A stretch of DNA of 22,155 nucleotides from assembly GCA_022839625.1 (NCBI GenBank), contig JALHJL010000059.1:1-22155 (forward strand), written 5' to 3'. Origin of the DNA: Phycisphaerales bacterium (GTDB lineage Bacteria; Planctomycetota; Phycisphaerae; UBA1845; Fen-1342). This document shows, piece by piece, positions 14,015 to 22,023 of the stretch. The notes under the pieces were generated by a model that was given only the letters and a program-made list of their open reading frames with translations, had not been told where the DNA came from and did no database searches. The number at the start of each line of letters is the position of its first letter. The stretch's first letter is position 1. Both the position numbers and the translations under genes were made by a program.

Positions 14015-15754
14015 TTACGATGCGGGCTTCCAGTCGAGCACCTTCAGCTCGACGCTCCGCCGCCCGTTCCACTCGTTCAGAATGGGCTCAAAGGCCAGCC
14101 GCAGCCGACCGTGCTCACTCAACTCCTGGGCGTGCGGACCGCCGCCGAACATGATGGCCTTGCGGTATATGGGACCCTGCCGCAGCGTGAGTTGGAGGTG
14201 CGCCCCGTTCTGACCGACGGCGCGCGGCGTGTCAGCCAGCTCGACGTCGGTCGTCGCCAGGCGCGGCCGCGGGTTACCCGTGCCGAATGGCGCGAGCCGC
14301 TGAATGGTCTCGGCGACCTCGGTGGTCAGGTCGGCCAGTCCGACCTCATCGTCCAGGTACAGCTTCGGTCGCAGGTCGGCCGCGGTCAGCCGTTGGGCAG
14401 CTTGCGCCTGAAAAGCGGCCGCGAAAGCGTCCACTTGGTCGTCGCGCAGGCGCACGCCGGCGGCCATCGCGTGCCCGCCGTAGCTCAGCAAGTGCGGCGC
14501 GCAGGCCCGCAATGCCTCGTGGAGCGGGAAATGCGGCACGCTGCGGCCCGAGCCCTGTCCGAGGCTGTCCTCCAGTGCGATGAGCACCGTCGGGCGGTGG
14601 AAGCGCTCGACGAGCCGGGCCGCGACGATCCCGATCACGCCGGGATGCCACGCCGGACTGGCGAGCACGATGCCGCGGCAGCTCTCGCGGTGGTACCCCT
14701 TGTCGAGCACAAGGGCCTCGGCCTCTTTGACGAGCTGGCGCTCGACTTCCTGTCGCCGGCGGTTCTCCGCGTCGAGCGTCCGCGCGATCTCCTCGGCCCG
14801 GGCCGCGTCGGCACGCGTGAACAGCTCGACCGCCAGGCGTGCGTGTCCCATTCGCCCAATGGCGTTCAGCCGCGGGGCCAACAAGAAGCCGACGTCATAG
14901 TCGTCGTAGCTCTTCTTGCCCGTCAGGTTGGACACCGCCAGCAGGGCTTGAAGCCCCGGATTCGCGGCCTGACCGAGGTGCCGCAGGCCGTAACTCGTGA
15001 TGATCCGGTTCTCACCGACGAGGGGAACGACGTCGGCGATCAGACCGAGCGCCGCGAACGCGGTCGCATCGAGCAGGAACTCGCGATAGGCCGGCAGGAC
15101 GCGCGCATTGCCCGAGACCCGCTGGGCAAGCGCCCACGCGATCTTCAACGCCACGCCCGCCCCCGACAGGTCTGGGTTGGGGCTGGGGCCGCACGCGCTC
15201 GGATGAACGATCAGCGCGGCCTCCGGCAGCTCCTCGCGCGGCTGGTGATGATCGGTGACGATCAGCTCCATCCCAAGCTGCCGGGCACGGCGTGCTTCGT
15301 CGATCGCCGTGATTCCGCAGTCCACCGTAATCACGACCGCGGCGCCGTCGGCCGCGATGGCCTCAAGGGCCTCTGTATTGAGGCCGTAACCCTCCTCCAG
15401 CCGGCTCGGAATGTAGAAGCTGACGTCGGCGCCGGCGAGCCGGAGCGCGTGCCAGAGAATCGCCGTGCCCGTAACGCCGTCCACGTCGTAATCACCGTAG
15501 ATGACGATCTTTCGACCGCCGTCGGCGGCCGCCTTGAGGCGTTCGGCCGCTGGCACCGCGCCGGGGAGAGCTTCCGGCGGGAGCAACAGCTTGAAGTCCG
15601 GCGTGAGGAAGGGGCGCGCCGCCGCCGCGGAGTCCACGCCGCGGTTCAGCAGCAGTTGTGCCAGCAGGGGCGAGACGCCGACGGTGGCGGCCAACTGCTC
15701 GCGCAGCGGATGCGGAGCAGCGATGATCCAGTCGCGGTGTGCGCGAGGCGGCAA
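14015..15754 (-). CDS. recJ: single-stranded-DNA exonuclease RecJ
   Basis: RecJ degrades single-stranded DNA 5' to 3' in recombination and mismatch repair. The DHH phosphoesterase core is complete: IVIYGDYDVDGVTGTA (motif I, acidic residues near 88-92), VITVDCG, VTDHHQP (DHH near 168-170), and the DHHA1 region GGHAMAAGV, followed by an OB-like C-terminal domain ending LKVLDWKPAS. I place the start at TTG 15754 (579 residues), behind GAGGAG, because the longer in-frame ATG at 15838 lies inside a 94-base dispersed repeat and its first 28 residues are not RecJ-like. It follows mtnP on the same strand, probably on one transcript interrupted by the repeat. Confidence 0.93.
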   Translation of the reverse strand: MPPRAHRDWIIAAPHPLREQLAATVGVSPLLAQLLLNRGVDSAAAARPFLTPDFKLLLPPEALPGAVPAAERLKAAADGGRKIVIYGDYDVDGVTGTAILWHALRLAGADVSFYIPSRLEEGYGLNTEALEAIAADGAAVVITVDCGITAIDEARRARQLGMELIVTDHHQPREELPEAALIVHPSACGPSPNPDLSGAGVALKIAWALAQRVSGNARVLPAYREFLLDATAFAALGLIADVVPLVGENRIITSYGLRHLGQAANPGLQALLAVSNLTGKKSYDDYDVGFLLAPRLNAIGRMGHARLAVELFTRADAARAEEIARTLDAENRRRQEVERQLVKEAEALVLDKGYHRESCRGIVLASPAWHPGVIGIVAARLVERFHRPTVLIALEDSLGQGSGRSVPHFPLHEALRACAPHLLSYGGHAMAAGVRLRDDQVDAFAAAFQAQAAQRLTAADLRPKLYLDDEVGLADLTTEVAETIQRLAPFGTGNPRPRLATTDVELADTPRAVGQNGAHLQLTLRQGPIYRKAIMFGGGPHAQELSEHGRLRLAFEPILNEWNGRRSVELKVLDWKPAS

Positions 15755-15813
15755 GGTCTTCGCACTCCTCTTCCGGCCGGCCGGTGGCGAACCGCTACGT
15801 GGCCGGCCAAGCA

Positions 15814-15907
15814 GTCTGTTGAAAGGCGGGACAGGCACCGCGGGGAAACCATGCCGTGTTCCTGCAAGAGCCCGCGGGCGCGGAGCCAGCCCCCTTTTTC
15901 AACGGAC
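15814..15907. repeat. 94-base dispersed repeat with inverted ends, copy 1
   Basis: The same-length partner is at 21741-21834; the two align without gaps. Ends are GTCTGTTGAAA on the left and the near-complement TTTCAACGGAC on the right. It sits between mtnP and recJ and has no coding capacity of its own. Confidence 0.85.
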
Positions 15908-15909
15908 AC

Positions 15910-15933
15910 CTGGAACGCGCCCCGTCGTTCCAG
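15910..15933 (-). terminator. hairpin just after mtnP
   Basis: CTGGAACG (15910-15917) and CGTTCCAG (15926-15933) form a perfect eight-pair stem with an eight-base loop, 19 bases past the mtnP stop. There is no T-run, so it may attenuate mtnP-recJ read-through or protect the mRNA end. Confidence 0.4.
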
Positions 15934-15952
15934 GCTGCTGCCGGCCCGGTGG

Positions 15953-16834
15953 TCACTGGTGCGCCTCCAGGTAGCGCTTGAGCAGTACGCCATAGCGCGC
16001 CGCCGCCTCCGGTGTGATCTTCTCCCGATCGGTCCACACGGCGAGATCGAGGCCGGTTTGGATAGGCCCCGGCGGGAGCGGCTTGATGGCATAGGCTTCG
16101 ATGGCGGCGCGCATGAGGGTCATGGCGTTGAGCGTCGCCGCTTTCAGGTGGCCGATGATCTCCTCCAGGACGGCATGCCCGTCGCAGGCCTGTTCGCGCG
16201 GCTGCCAGCAATCATAGTCCGTAACCAGTGCGACCAACGCGTAGGACATCTCCGCTTCACGGGCCAGCTTGGCCTCCGGCAAGGCGGTCATGCCGACAAT
16301 GTCGCCGCCCCAGGCGCGGTGCATGTGCGACTCTGCGACGGAGCTGAAGGCCGGCCCCTCGATGCACAGGTACGTGCCACGCGAGTGGACCGTGGTTTCC
16401 ACCTGGCCCGCAACCGAGAGCAACAGCGTCCGCAGCACAGGACAGAACGGCTCGGCGAACTCGACGTGCACCGCCAACCCCTCATCGAAGAAGGTCTGCG
16501 GCCGCCGGTGTGTCCGGTCGATGACTTGCTGGGGGACGACCAGGTGCCGCGGGTGAATGTGCTCGCGCAGCGAGCCCACCGCGCCGCTGGCAATGATGTG
16601 CGTCACCCCCAACGTCTTCAGGGCGTAGATGTTGGCCCGGTACGGCACGGCCGAGGGGCTGCACACGTGTCCGTCGCCGTGCCGCGCGAGCAGGGCGACC
16701 TCCGTTCCGTGCCACTTGACGACCCGGATGGGGTTGCTCGGGCGCCCAAAAGGCGTATCGACGTTGTAAGTTTGCCCGCCCGAAACGCCGAAGAGCGTCT
16801 CGCCCAACCCCGTCCCGCCGATGACTCCGATCAT
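15953..16834 (-). CDS. mtnP: S-methyl-5'-thioadenosine phosphorylase family
   Basis: A 293-residue purine nucleoside phosphorylase of the trimeric MTAP class, which splits 5'-methylthioadenosine with phosphate into adenine and methylthioribose 1-phosphate. Landmarks in order: MIGVIGGTGLG (phosphate loop), LLARHGDGHVCSPSAVPYRA, ASGAVGSLREHI, CIEGPAFSSVAESHMHR, GMTALPEAKLAREAEMSYA and VTDYDCW. Length is typical. The ATG at 16834 has GAGCGAGG upstream and gives the conserved N-terminus. It has its own probable promoter and lies 160 bases downstream of mqnD on the same strand, which raises the question of a role in futalosine metabolism. Confidence 0.93.
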   Translation of the reverse strand: MIGVIGGTGLGETLFGVSGGQTYNVDTPFGRPSNPIRVVKWHGTEVALLARHGDGHVCSPSAVPYRANIYALKTLGVTHIIASGAVGSLREHIHPRHLVVPQQVIDRTHRRPQTFFDEGLAVHVEFAEPFCPVLRTLLLSVAGQVETTVHSRGTYLCIEGPAFSSVAESHMHRAWGGDIVGMTALPEAKLAREAEMSYALVALVTDYDCWQPREQACDGHAVLEEIIGHLKAATLNAMTLMRAAIEAYAIKPLPPGPIQTGLDLAVWTDREKITPEAAARYGVLLKRYLEAHQ

Positions 16835-16889
16835 GCCTCGCTCTCCGTCTGAGACTGCCCGCGGAAACCCAGCGCCGCGTCGGGCGGGC

Positions 16890-16918
16890 ATTATAGCCGC
16901 GGGCCGGGCCGCTGTTGA
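16890..16918 (-). promoter_or_regulatory. promoter of mtnP
   Basis: On the minus strand TATAAT (16895-16890) is a perfect -10; TCAACA (16918-16913) lies 17 bases upstream and matches four of six -35 positions. The start near 16883 leaves a leader of about 49 bases. Confidence 0.6.
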
Positions 16919-16993
16919 CCCCGGTGCTACTGGTCCGCCTGCCGCGCTGCTGGTTGAATTGCGGGGCCGACAAGGTCGCGCCAATCTGCTACG

Positions 16994-17824
16994 TCAAACG
17001 AAGTCGATCGGGCCGACGTGGGGCACGAGCCCGGCCGCGGCCCCTTCGCTCAGCAGCCGCTCCACTGCCTCCCGGCCCCGCGGGCCATAGTCGAGCGTCC
17101 ACTCGTTCACGTACATGCCGACGAAGCGGTCCGCCAGCCGTTCGTCCAGGCCCCGGCCGAACCGCAGCGCGTAGCGCACCGCCTCCTCGCGCCGGTCGAG
17201 GCCGTACCGGATGCTCGCGCGGATGATGTCCACGATCTCGCGGCTGCGCTCGGGGCCCAGGTCGCGGCGAATGGCGTTGCCGCCCAGCGGCAGCGGCAGC
17301 CCCGTCCGCCGGTGCCACCACTGGCCGAGGTCGACGACCCGCTGAAGCCCGTATTGCCCGTACGTGAGCTGCCCTTCATGAATCAGCAGGCCCGCGTCCA
17401 CGCGCCCCTGCGCAACTTCGTCGGGGATCCGGTCGAACATGACGACGCGCGGCTCGAACGCAGCGCGCCCCAGAAGAAGCTGGAGCGTCAGGTATGCGGT
17501 CGTCATCAGGCCCGGGACGGCGATCGTACGGCCGCGCAGGTCCTCCACGCTCCGCTGCTCCCGGCTGACAACCAGCGGCCCGTAGTTGTCGCCCAGGCTG
17601 GCCCCACAGGCGGTCAGAGCGTACTGCCCGCACACGCGCGGGTACGCGCAGATACTGATCGCAGTCACCTCGTACTCGCCGCGCAGAGCGCATTCGTTAA
17701 GAGTCTGGATATCAGAGAGAACGTGCTCGAACTCGTAGGGCCCCGCCGGGACGGCACCGCAGGCGAGCCCGTAGAACATGAAGGCATCGTCCGGATCGGG
17801 GCTGTGGGCCAGACGGATTCGCAT
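16994..17824 (-). CDS. mqnD: 1,4-dihydroxy-6-naphthoate synthase (futalosine pathway)
   Basis: MqnD converts cyclic dehypoxanthine futalosine to 1,4-dihydroxy-6-naphthoate in the futalosine route to menaquinone. The 276-residue protein has the periplasmic-binding-protein-like fold of the family: RLAHSPDPDDAFMFYGLACG at the N-terminus, YEVTAISICAYP, GPLVVSRE, IAVPGLMTTAYLTLQLLL, DAGLLIHEGQLTY and a C-terminal NEWTLDYGPRG. No signal peptide is present, in keeping with a cytosolic enzyme. The ATG at 17824 has GAGGA upstream with an eight-base spacer. The other mqn genes are not in the window. It is divergent from the esterase gene. Confidence 0.93.
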   Translation of the reverse strand: MRIRLAHSPDPDDAFMFYGLACGAVPAGPYEFEHVLSDIQTLNECALRGEYEVTAISICAYPRVCGQYALTACGASLGDNYGPLVVSREQRSVEDLRGRTIAVPGLMTTAYLTLQLLLGRAAFEPRVVMFDRIPDEVAQGRVDAGLLIHEGQLTYGQYGLQRVVDLGQWWHRRTGLPLPLGGNAIRRDLGPERSREIVDIIRASIRYGLDRREEAVRYALRFGRGLDERLADRFVGMYVNEWTLDYGPRGREAVERLLSEGAAAGLVPHVGPIDFV

Positions 17825-17842
17825 CGGCCGCGTCCTCGCATC

Positions 17843-17848
17843 TATAAT
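17843..17848 (+). promoter_or_regulatory. -10 element of the esterase gene
   Basis: A perfect TATAAT 23 bases before the esterase ATG; the upstream TTCGCA (17818-17823) is a weak -35 at a long 19-base spacing. The predicted leader is under 20 bases and contains the GAGAGG binding site. Confidence 0.4.
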
Positions 17849-17871
17849 GCCGCGCCGGATGAGAGGATAGC

Positions 17872-19611
17872 ATGAGATCAAGCAGCCCGCACCGGAAGCC
17901 GCGCGGTTTGCACGCCCTGCTCGCGGTCGTGCTGGCGACTGCTTCCCTGTCGTCGGCCCGCGGCGCGCCGCCGCAGCTCGAGGTCACGTTTGACGAGTCG
18001 GTGCACGCCGGGCCGTACACCGGGCGCGTCTACGTCGTGACGACGCAGCGGGCCGGGCAGAGCCCGCTGGAAGGCGTGGGCTGGTTCGACACGCAGCCCT
18101 TCTTCGCTCAGGACGTCGACCATTGGCCGCCGGGGGAGGTTCTGCGTTTCGATCCCGACCGGTGCCTGGGCTATCCCAGCGGGCTGGACAACCTGCCGGC
18201 CGGAGCCTATCGCCTGCAAGCCGTGCTCGACCTCAACGGACGGTCGCACGATGTGATCCGTGCGCCCGGCAACGGCGTCAGCGCGGTCGTGAAGCTCGAG
18301 CACGATCCCGACCAGCCGGGGAGCGCCAGCTTGCGCATCAATCGCACGCTGCCGCGGCCGCACCTGGCCGACACGGACGACATCAAGTACGTCCGGCTGC
18401 GCAGCGACTTGCTCAGCCACTTCCACGGGCACTACGTCCACATGTACGCGGCCGTGGCGCCGCCGCCGCGGTACCAGCGGAACAAGGCACGGCACTACCC
18501 CACGATCTACCTGGTGCCGGGCTTCGGAAACACGATCCAGGACTGGCAGTGGGCGAGCTTCTTCCGCAACCTGGCGGACAACGTGGGCTTTGAGGCGGTG
18601 GTCGTCTATCTCGACGCGGACTGCCCCACCGGGCACCACGTCTTCGCGGACTCGGCTAACAACGGCCCCTGGGGCACCGCGCTGGTCACCGAGTTGATTC
18701 CGTACCTCGAACAGCGGTTCCGCCTGATCGCGGAGGCCGACGCCCGGTACCTGACGGGGGCATCCTCCGGCGGCTGGAGCAGCCTCTGGTTGCAGATCAC
18801 GCACCCGGAGACGTTCGGCGGCGTGTGGTCATTGTGTCCGGACCCCGTTGACTTCAGCGCATTCCAGACGGTGGACATCTACGACGCGGACCAGAACTTC
18901 CTGCGTGACGAGACGGGCGACCTCCGGCCGTTCTCGCGCCACGGGCTGCTGGGAAAGGCGCTCGTCCTGCGTGATTTCTGCCGGATGGAGGAAGTCCTTG
19001 GCCGGGGCGGCCAGTTTCAGTCATTCGACGCCGTGTTCAGCCCGCGCGGGCCAGACGGCAGGCCGCTGCCGCTTTGGGATCGGCAGACCGGGCGCATCGA
19101 CCCCCAGGTGGCGCACGCCTGGAAGAAGTATGACATCCGCCTCGTGCTCGAGTCCAACTGGGAAACGCTCGGCCCGCGGCTGCGCGGCAAACTGCATCTG
19201 TTCTGCGGAGACCAGGACGACTTCTTCCTGGACCGCGCCTTCGAAAAGCTCCGCGACAGCCTCAAACGGATGGGCAGCGACGCCTACATCGACATCGTTC
19301 CGGGGGCTGGACACGCACTGCCCCCGCAGGTGTGGATTCGTGCCATCGAGCAGATGAAGATGCGGTTCGAGCTGCACGATCCGCCGCAGGCCGCGGGGCA
19401 CGTGCCGGCCGAGCTCGAACGCGACGTCCGCCGTTCGCCGTACCCGTTACGTTCCGCCGGTCGTGTCCGTGTCGGGCTCGGCGATGGCGAAGAGCCCATC
19501 GAGGAGCCCGGCGGCAATCGACTTGAACCCATCGCGGACGGATTCGATCGCGGCAGCGCGGAACTGCGCCGAGACCTCCTCACTGCACCCGGCACAGAAG
19601 CCCAGCGGTAG
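17872..19611 (+). CDS. secreted alpha/beta-hydrolase esterase (esterase D type)
   Basis: A 579-residue exported hydrolase with an N-terminal signal peptide (basic start, hydrophobic LLAVVLATASLSSARGA). A beta-rich N-terminal domain (about 33-190) precedes the catalytic domain. The triad can be placed: Ser298 in GASSGG, an acidic residue in FCGDQDD (447-450) and His481 in GAGHALP. The oxyanion-side segment YLVPGFGNTIQDW is typical of the enterochelin-esterase/esterase D group. The substrate is unknown. The start has GAGAGG five bases upstream. The last 55 residues (VGLGDGEEPIEEPGG onward) are low in structure and lie antisense to the lipoprotein gene, so they may be a late extension after loss of an earlier stop. 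Confidence 0.85.
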   Translation: MRSSSPHRKPRGLHALLAVVLATASLSSARGAPPQLEVTFDESVHAGPYTGRVYVVTTQRAGQSPLEGVGWFDTQPFFAQDVDHWPPGEVLRFDPDRCLGYPSGLDNLPAGAYRLQAVLDLNGRSHDVIRAPGNGVSAVVKLEHDPDQPGSASLRINRTLPRPHLADTDDIKYVRLRSDLLSHFHGHYVHMYAAVAPPPRYQRNKARHYPTIYLVPGFGNTIQDWQWASFFRNLADNVGFEAVVVYLDADCPTGHHVFADSANNGPWGTALVTELIPYLEQRFRLIAEADARYLTGASSGGWSSLWLQITHPETFGGVWSLCPDPVDFSAFQTVDIYDADQNFLRDETGDLRPFSRHGLLGKALVLRDFCRMEEVLGRGGQFQSFDAVFSPRGPDGRPLPLWDRQTGRIDPQVAHAWKKYDIRLVLESNWETLGPRLRGKLHLFCGDQDDFFLDRAFEKLRDSLKRMGSDAYIDIVPGAGHALPPQVWIRAIEQMKMRFELHDPPQAAGHVPAELERDVRRSPYPLRSAGRVRVGLGDGEEPIEEPGGNRLEPIADGFDRGSAELRRDLLTAPGTEAQR

Positions 19612-19698
19612 CAGCCATAAGGCAAGGGTTGCGCCGCCGGCGCGAAGGATGCGCCCGCGGGAGCGCCGCAGTGTTACTCGGTGGAGTCGAAGTCTCAT
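19447..19698 (-). CDS. small lipoprotein of unknown function
   Basis: An 83-residue exported protein: basic N-terminus, hydrophobic span (ATLALWLLPLGF) and lipobox-like FCAGC, so lipidation at the cysteine near residue 38 is likely. The mature part, VSAQFRAAAIESVRDGFKSI onward, predicts one amphipathic helix followed by GLLDGLFAIAEPDTDTTGG. Short proteins with this general layout are, in my recollection, common in planctomycetes. CGGAG precedes the ATG with a six-base spacer. Its 3' 165 bases overlap the end of the esterase gene on the opposite strand. Confidence 0.7.
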   Translation of the reverse strand: MRLRLHRVTLRRSRGRILRAGGATLALWLLPLGFCAGCSEEVSAQFRAAAIESVRDGFKSIAAGLLDGLFAIAEPDTDTTGGT

Positions 19699-19938
19699 CG
19701 TGAACTCCGCTGTTTACGTCGTCAGCTTACATCCTGGTGCGTCGTTTCCGCCAGGCGTCAACACCGCTACCGGTCAACCTGGCAAGACACGGGCCACGCA
19801 CCGCTTCTCCCGACCGCGCCAGGTTTCCGGTAGACTTATCGGCGGGATGCGAGCGCCGAATTGCGGCTTCGGCAATCCCTTCCCGTGACCGGGCACGAGG
19901 CGCAACGCCCGCCAGCACCCGCAACGCGCGAGGCCGCC

Positions 19939-21105
19939 GTGAGCGAGACCATTACGCCGAACGGACGAACCTACCTGACGTGGGCGCTGACCGACGGCGT
20001 CGGGCCGCTCACGTTCTCGCGGCTGTTGATTCAGCTTGGCGACCCGGAGCAAGCCCTGGGGGCCTCGGCGGCGACACTACAGACCGTGAAAGGCATCGGG
20101 CGCGAGCGGGCCGACGCCATTGCGCGCAGCCGCGATTCGGCGGAGCGCGAGGCGGAGATTGAGGCCGCCGCACAGCACGGCGTGCGCATTATTTGCCGGG
20201 CCGACCCGGACTACCCGGAGGGGCTCAAACGCATCCCGGATGCGCCGATCGTGCTGTACGTCAAGGGCGAGCTGCGCCCCACCGACGCGGTGGCGCTCGC
20301 CATCGTCGGCAGCCGACGGTGTACGATTTACGGCAGCGAACAGGCCCGGCGCTTCGGCGAGCTGTTGGCCGGGGCCGGGTTTACGATAGTGAGCGGATTG
20401 GCGCGCGGGATCGACGCCTTCGCACATCACGGCGCGGCGGACAGCGGCGGACGCTCGATCGCGGTGATGGGCCGCGGGTTGACCGAGGTGTATCCGCCCG
20501 AGAACAAGGCGTTGGCCGAGCGGCTGCTCGAAAACGGCGCGTGGCTCAGCGAGCTGCCCATGAGGGCCGCGGTGCGGGCCGAGAACTTCCCCGGCCGCAA
20601 CCGGATCATCGCCGGCATGACGCTCGGGACGCTCGTGGTCGAGGCGGCCCAGCGGAGCGGGGCCCTGATTACGGCGCGCCTGGCCAACGAGTACAACCGC
20701 GAAGTGTTCGCCGTGCCCGGCCGCGTACAGGACCCGCTGTCGCAGGGAACGAACGCCCTGATCCGCGACGGTGCCGCCAAGCTCGTCCTGTGCCTGGAGG
20801 ACATCCTCGACGAACTGGGCGAGGTCGGCCGCGCGATGCGAACGGGGACCGATACGCAGGAGCACGCACCGGCCGGCGGTCCGCCGGAAGTCCGCGCGCA
20901 GGCCACGGCCCCCCTGTTCCCGCTCTCCGCGGCAGAGCAGCGGGTCTACGACGTCATCGGCTACGACGAGATGTTGCAGGACGCAGCGATCCGCGCCGCG
21001 GAACTGCCGCCCGGCGAGGTTCTCGCGGCCATGACCTCGCTCGAGCTGAAGGGCCTGATCCGGCGCTTGCCCGGCAACCTGATCGCACGGCGCGGACGGG
21101 CGTGA
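19939..21105 (+). CDS. dprA: DNA-processing protein DprA/Smf
   Basis: DprA protects incoming single-stranded DNA during natural transformation and loads RecA. The 388-residue protein has all parts: an N-terminal helix-hairpin-helix region (LTDGVGPLTF, VKGIGRERADAI), the Rossmann core with IVGSRRCTIYG, SGLARGIDAFAHHGA, RGLTEVYPPENKAL, FPGRNRIIAGMTLGTLVVEA and EVFAVPGRVQDPLSQGTN, and a C-terminal winged-helix domain (AEQRVYDVIGYDEMLQDAAI to the end). Its presence suggests competence for DNA uptake, but no com gene is in the window. The GTG at 19939 is chosen because GAGG precedes it by five bases; the frame also opens at TTG 19861, giving 26 extra residues without family resemblance. Confidence 0.93.
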   Translation: MSETITPNGRTYLTWALTDGVGPLTFSRLLIQLGDPEQALGASAATLQTVKGIGRERADAIARSRDSAEREAEIEAAAQHGVRIICRADPDYPEGLKRIPDAPIVLYVKGELRPTDAVALAIVGSRRCTIYGSEQARRFGELLAGAGFTIVSGLARGIDAFAHHGAADSGGRSIAVMGRGLTEVYPPENKALAERLLENGAWLSELPMRAAVRAENFPGRNRIIAGMTLGTLVVEAAQRSGALITARLANEYNREVFAVPGRVQDPLSQGTNALIRDGAAKLVLCLEDILDELGEVGRAMRTGTDTQEHAPAGGPPEVRAQATAPLFPLSAAEQRVYDVIGYDEMLQDAAIRAAELPPGEVLAAMTSLELKGLIRRLPGNLIARRGRA

Positions 21106-21318
21106 CGCGCGGCCGCCGTCGATTCGCGGGCACGCGGAGCCGGATGTCCGGTCGCCACACGCTTGAGCCTGAAATGGGCAGCCCGGCCCACGACAACCGG
21201 TTGCGGGACGCCCGTTCGGAGAGGACGTGCCCCCCGCGGATCGAGTACACTCTCAGGCACACCGGCGCCGTACCGCCGGCCTTTGGCGGACCGCGCCGCG
21301 CGTGAAGGAAGTTGCCCG

Positions 21319-21738
21319 GTGAGCGACCGCAACCCATACCTTCAGGGTGCCGAGACACCGCTTCCCACCCGCCCGTACACACTTCGCGTGATCGACGCGC
21401 ATGGGCACGAGCACGTGCTTGCCGTCGATCCGGCGAAGCTGCCCGCCCGGAGCATCGGCCGGCCGGGTTCGATCCTCGACCTGGCCCTGGCGGGCGGCAT
21501 CGACCTCGATCACGCGTGCGGCGGCGTGTGCGCGTGTGCGACGTGCCACGTGCTTGTGCGCGAAGGCTGGGAGGCCTGCGGCGAGGCGAGCGACGAGGAA
21601 GAGGACCAGCTCGACGAGGCGTACGGGCTGACGGCCCGCTCGCGGCTGGCCTGCCAGTGCGTGCCCGACGGCAGCCGGGACGTCCTCGTTGAGATTCCAG
21701 CTTGGAACCGTAACTTGGCGCGCGAAGCCCCGCATTAG
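21319..21738 (+). CDS. fdx: [2Fe-2S] ferredoxin, adrenodoxin/plant-like fold
   Basis: A 139-residue soluble electron carrier. The cluster cysteines are in DHACGGVCACATCHV (C-x5-C-x2-C, with one extra cysteine inside the first interval) and RLACQC near the C-terminus, the arrangement of ISC-type and adrenodoxin-type ferredoxins. An acidic segment (GEASDEEEDQLDEAYGL) follows the loop, as usual for the partner-docking helix. The GTG at 21319 has AAGGAA upstream with an eight-base spacer. It follows dprA on the same strand after 213 bases with no gene. Partner enzymes are not in the window. The stop is two bases before a 94-base repeat. Confidence 0.9.
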   Translation: MSDRNPYLQGAETPLPTRPYTLRVIDAHGHEHVLAVDPAKLPARSIGRPGSILDLALAGGIDLDHACGGVCACATCHVLVREGWEACGEASDEEEDQLDEAYGLTARSRLACQCVPDGSRDVLVEIPAWNRNLAREAPH

Positions 21739-21740
21739 GT

Positions 21741-21834
21741 GTCCGTTGAAAAGGGGTACAGGCACCGCGAGAAACCCACGCCGCGCTACCGCGAAAGCCC
21801 AGCGGCGCGGACCCAGTCCCCTTTTTCAACGGAC
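21741..21834. repeat. 94-base dispersed repeat with inverted ends, copy 2
   Basis: Ends GTCCGTTGAAAAGGGG and CCCCTTTTTCAACGGAC are inverted repeats differing by one inserted base. The interior matches copy 1 (15814-15907), including ACAGGCACCGCG and GCGCGGA, in the same orientation. It starts two bases after the ferredoxin stop and may double as its transcript end. Confidence 0.85.
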
Positions 21835-21877
21835 TGTTAGCGCGTGGCGGCCGGCGGCTCGCCGGCCGGACGGCGCG

Positions 21878-22010
21878 TGCCACCGGCAGCTTGCCGCGAA
21901 CGGCTGCCACTGGCAGCTTGCTGAGAACGGGTGCCACTGGCAGCGTGCTGAGAGCGGGTGCCACTGGCAGCGTGCTGAGAACGGGTGCCACTGGCAGCGT
22001 GCTGCCAGTG
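21878..22010. repeat. 27-base tandem repeat, five units
   Basis: Units begin at 21878, 21905, 21932, 21959 and 21986, built on TGCCACTGGCAGCGTGCTGA plus GAACGGG. The last unit turns into a perfect hairpin, CACTGGCAGC-GT-GCTGCCAGTG (21989-22010). There are no unique spacers, so it is not a CRISPR array. Confidence 0.9.
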
Positions 22011-22023
22011 AAACGTGGTCCGT

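Noticed and set aside
13958..16852. 964-codon plus-strand open frame
   Set aside because: It is antisense to recJ and mtnP, both with complete family motifs.
21878..22010. CRISPR array
   Set aside because: Units are contiguous with no unique spacers, and there are no cas genes.
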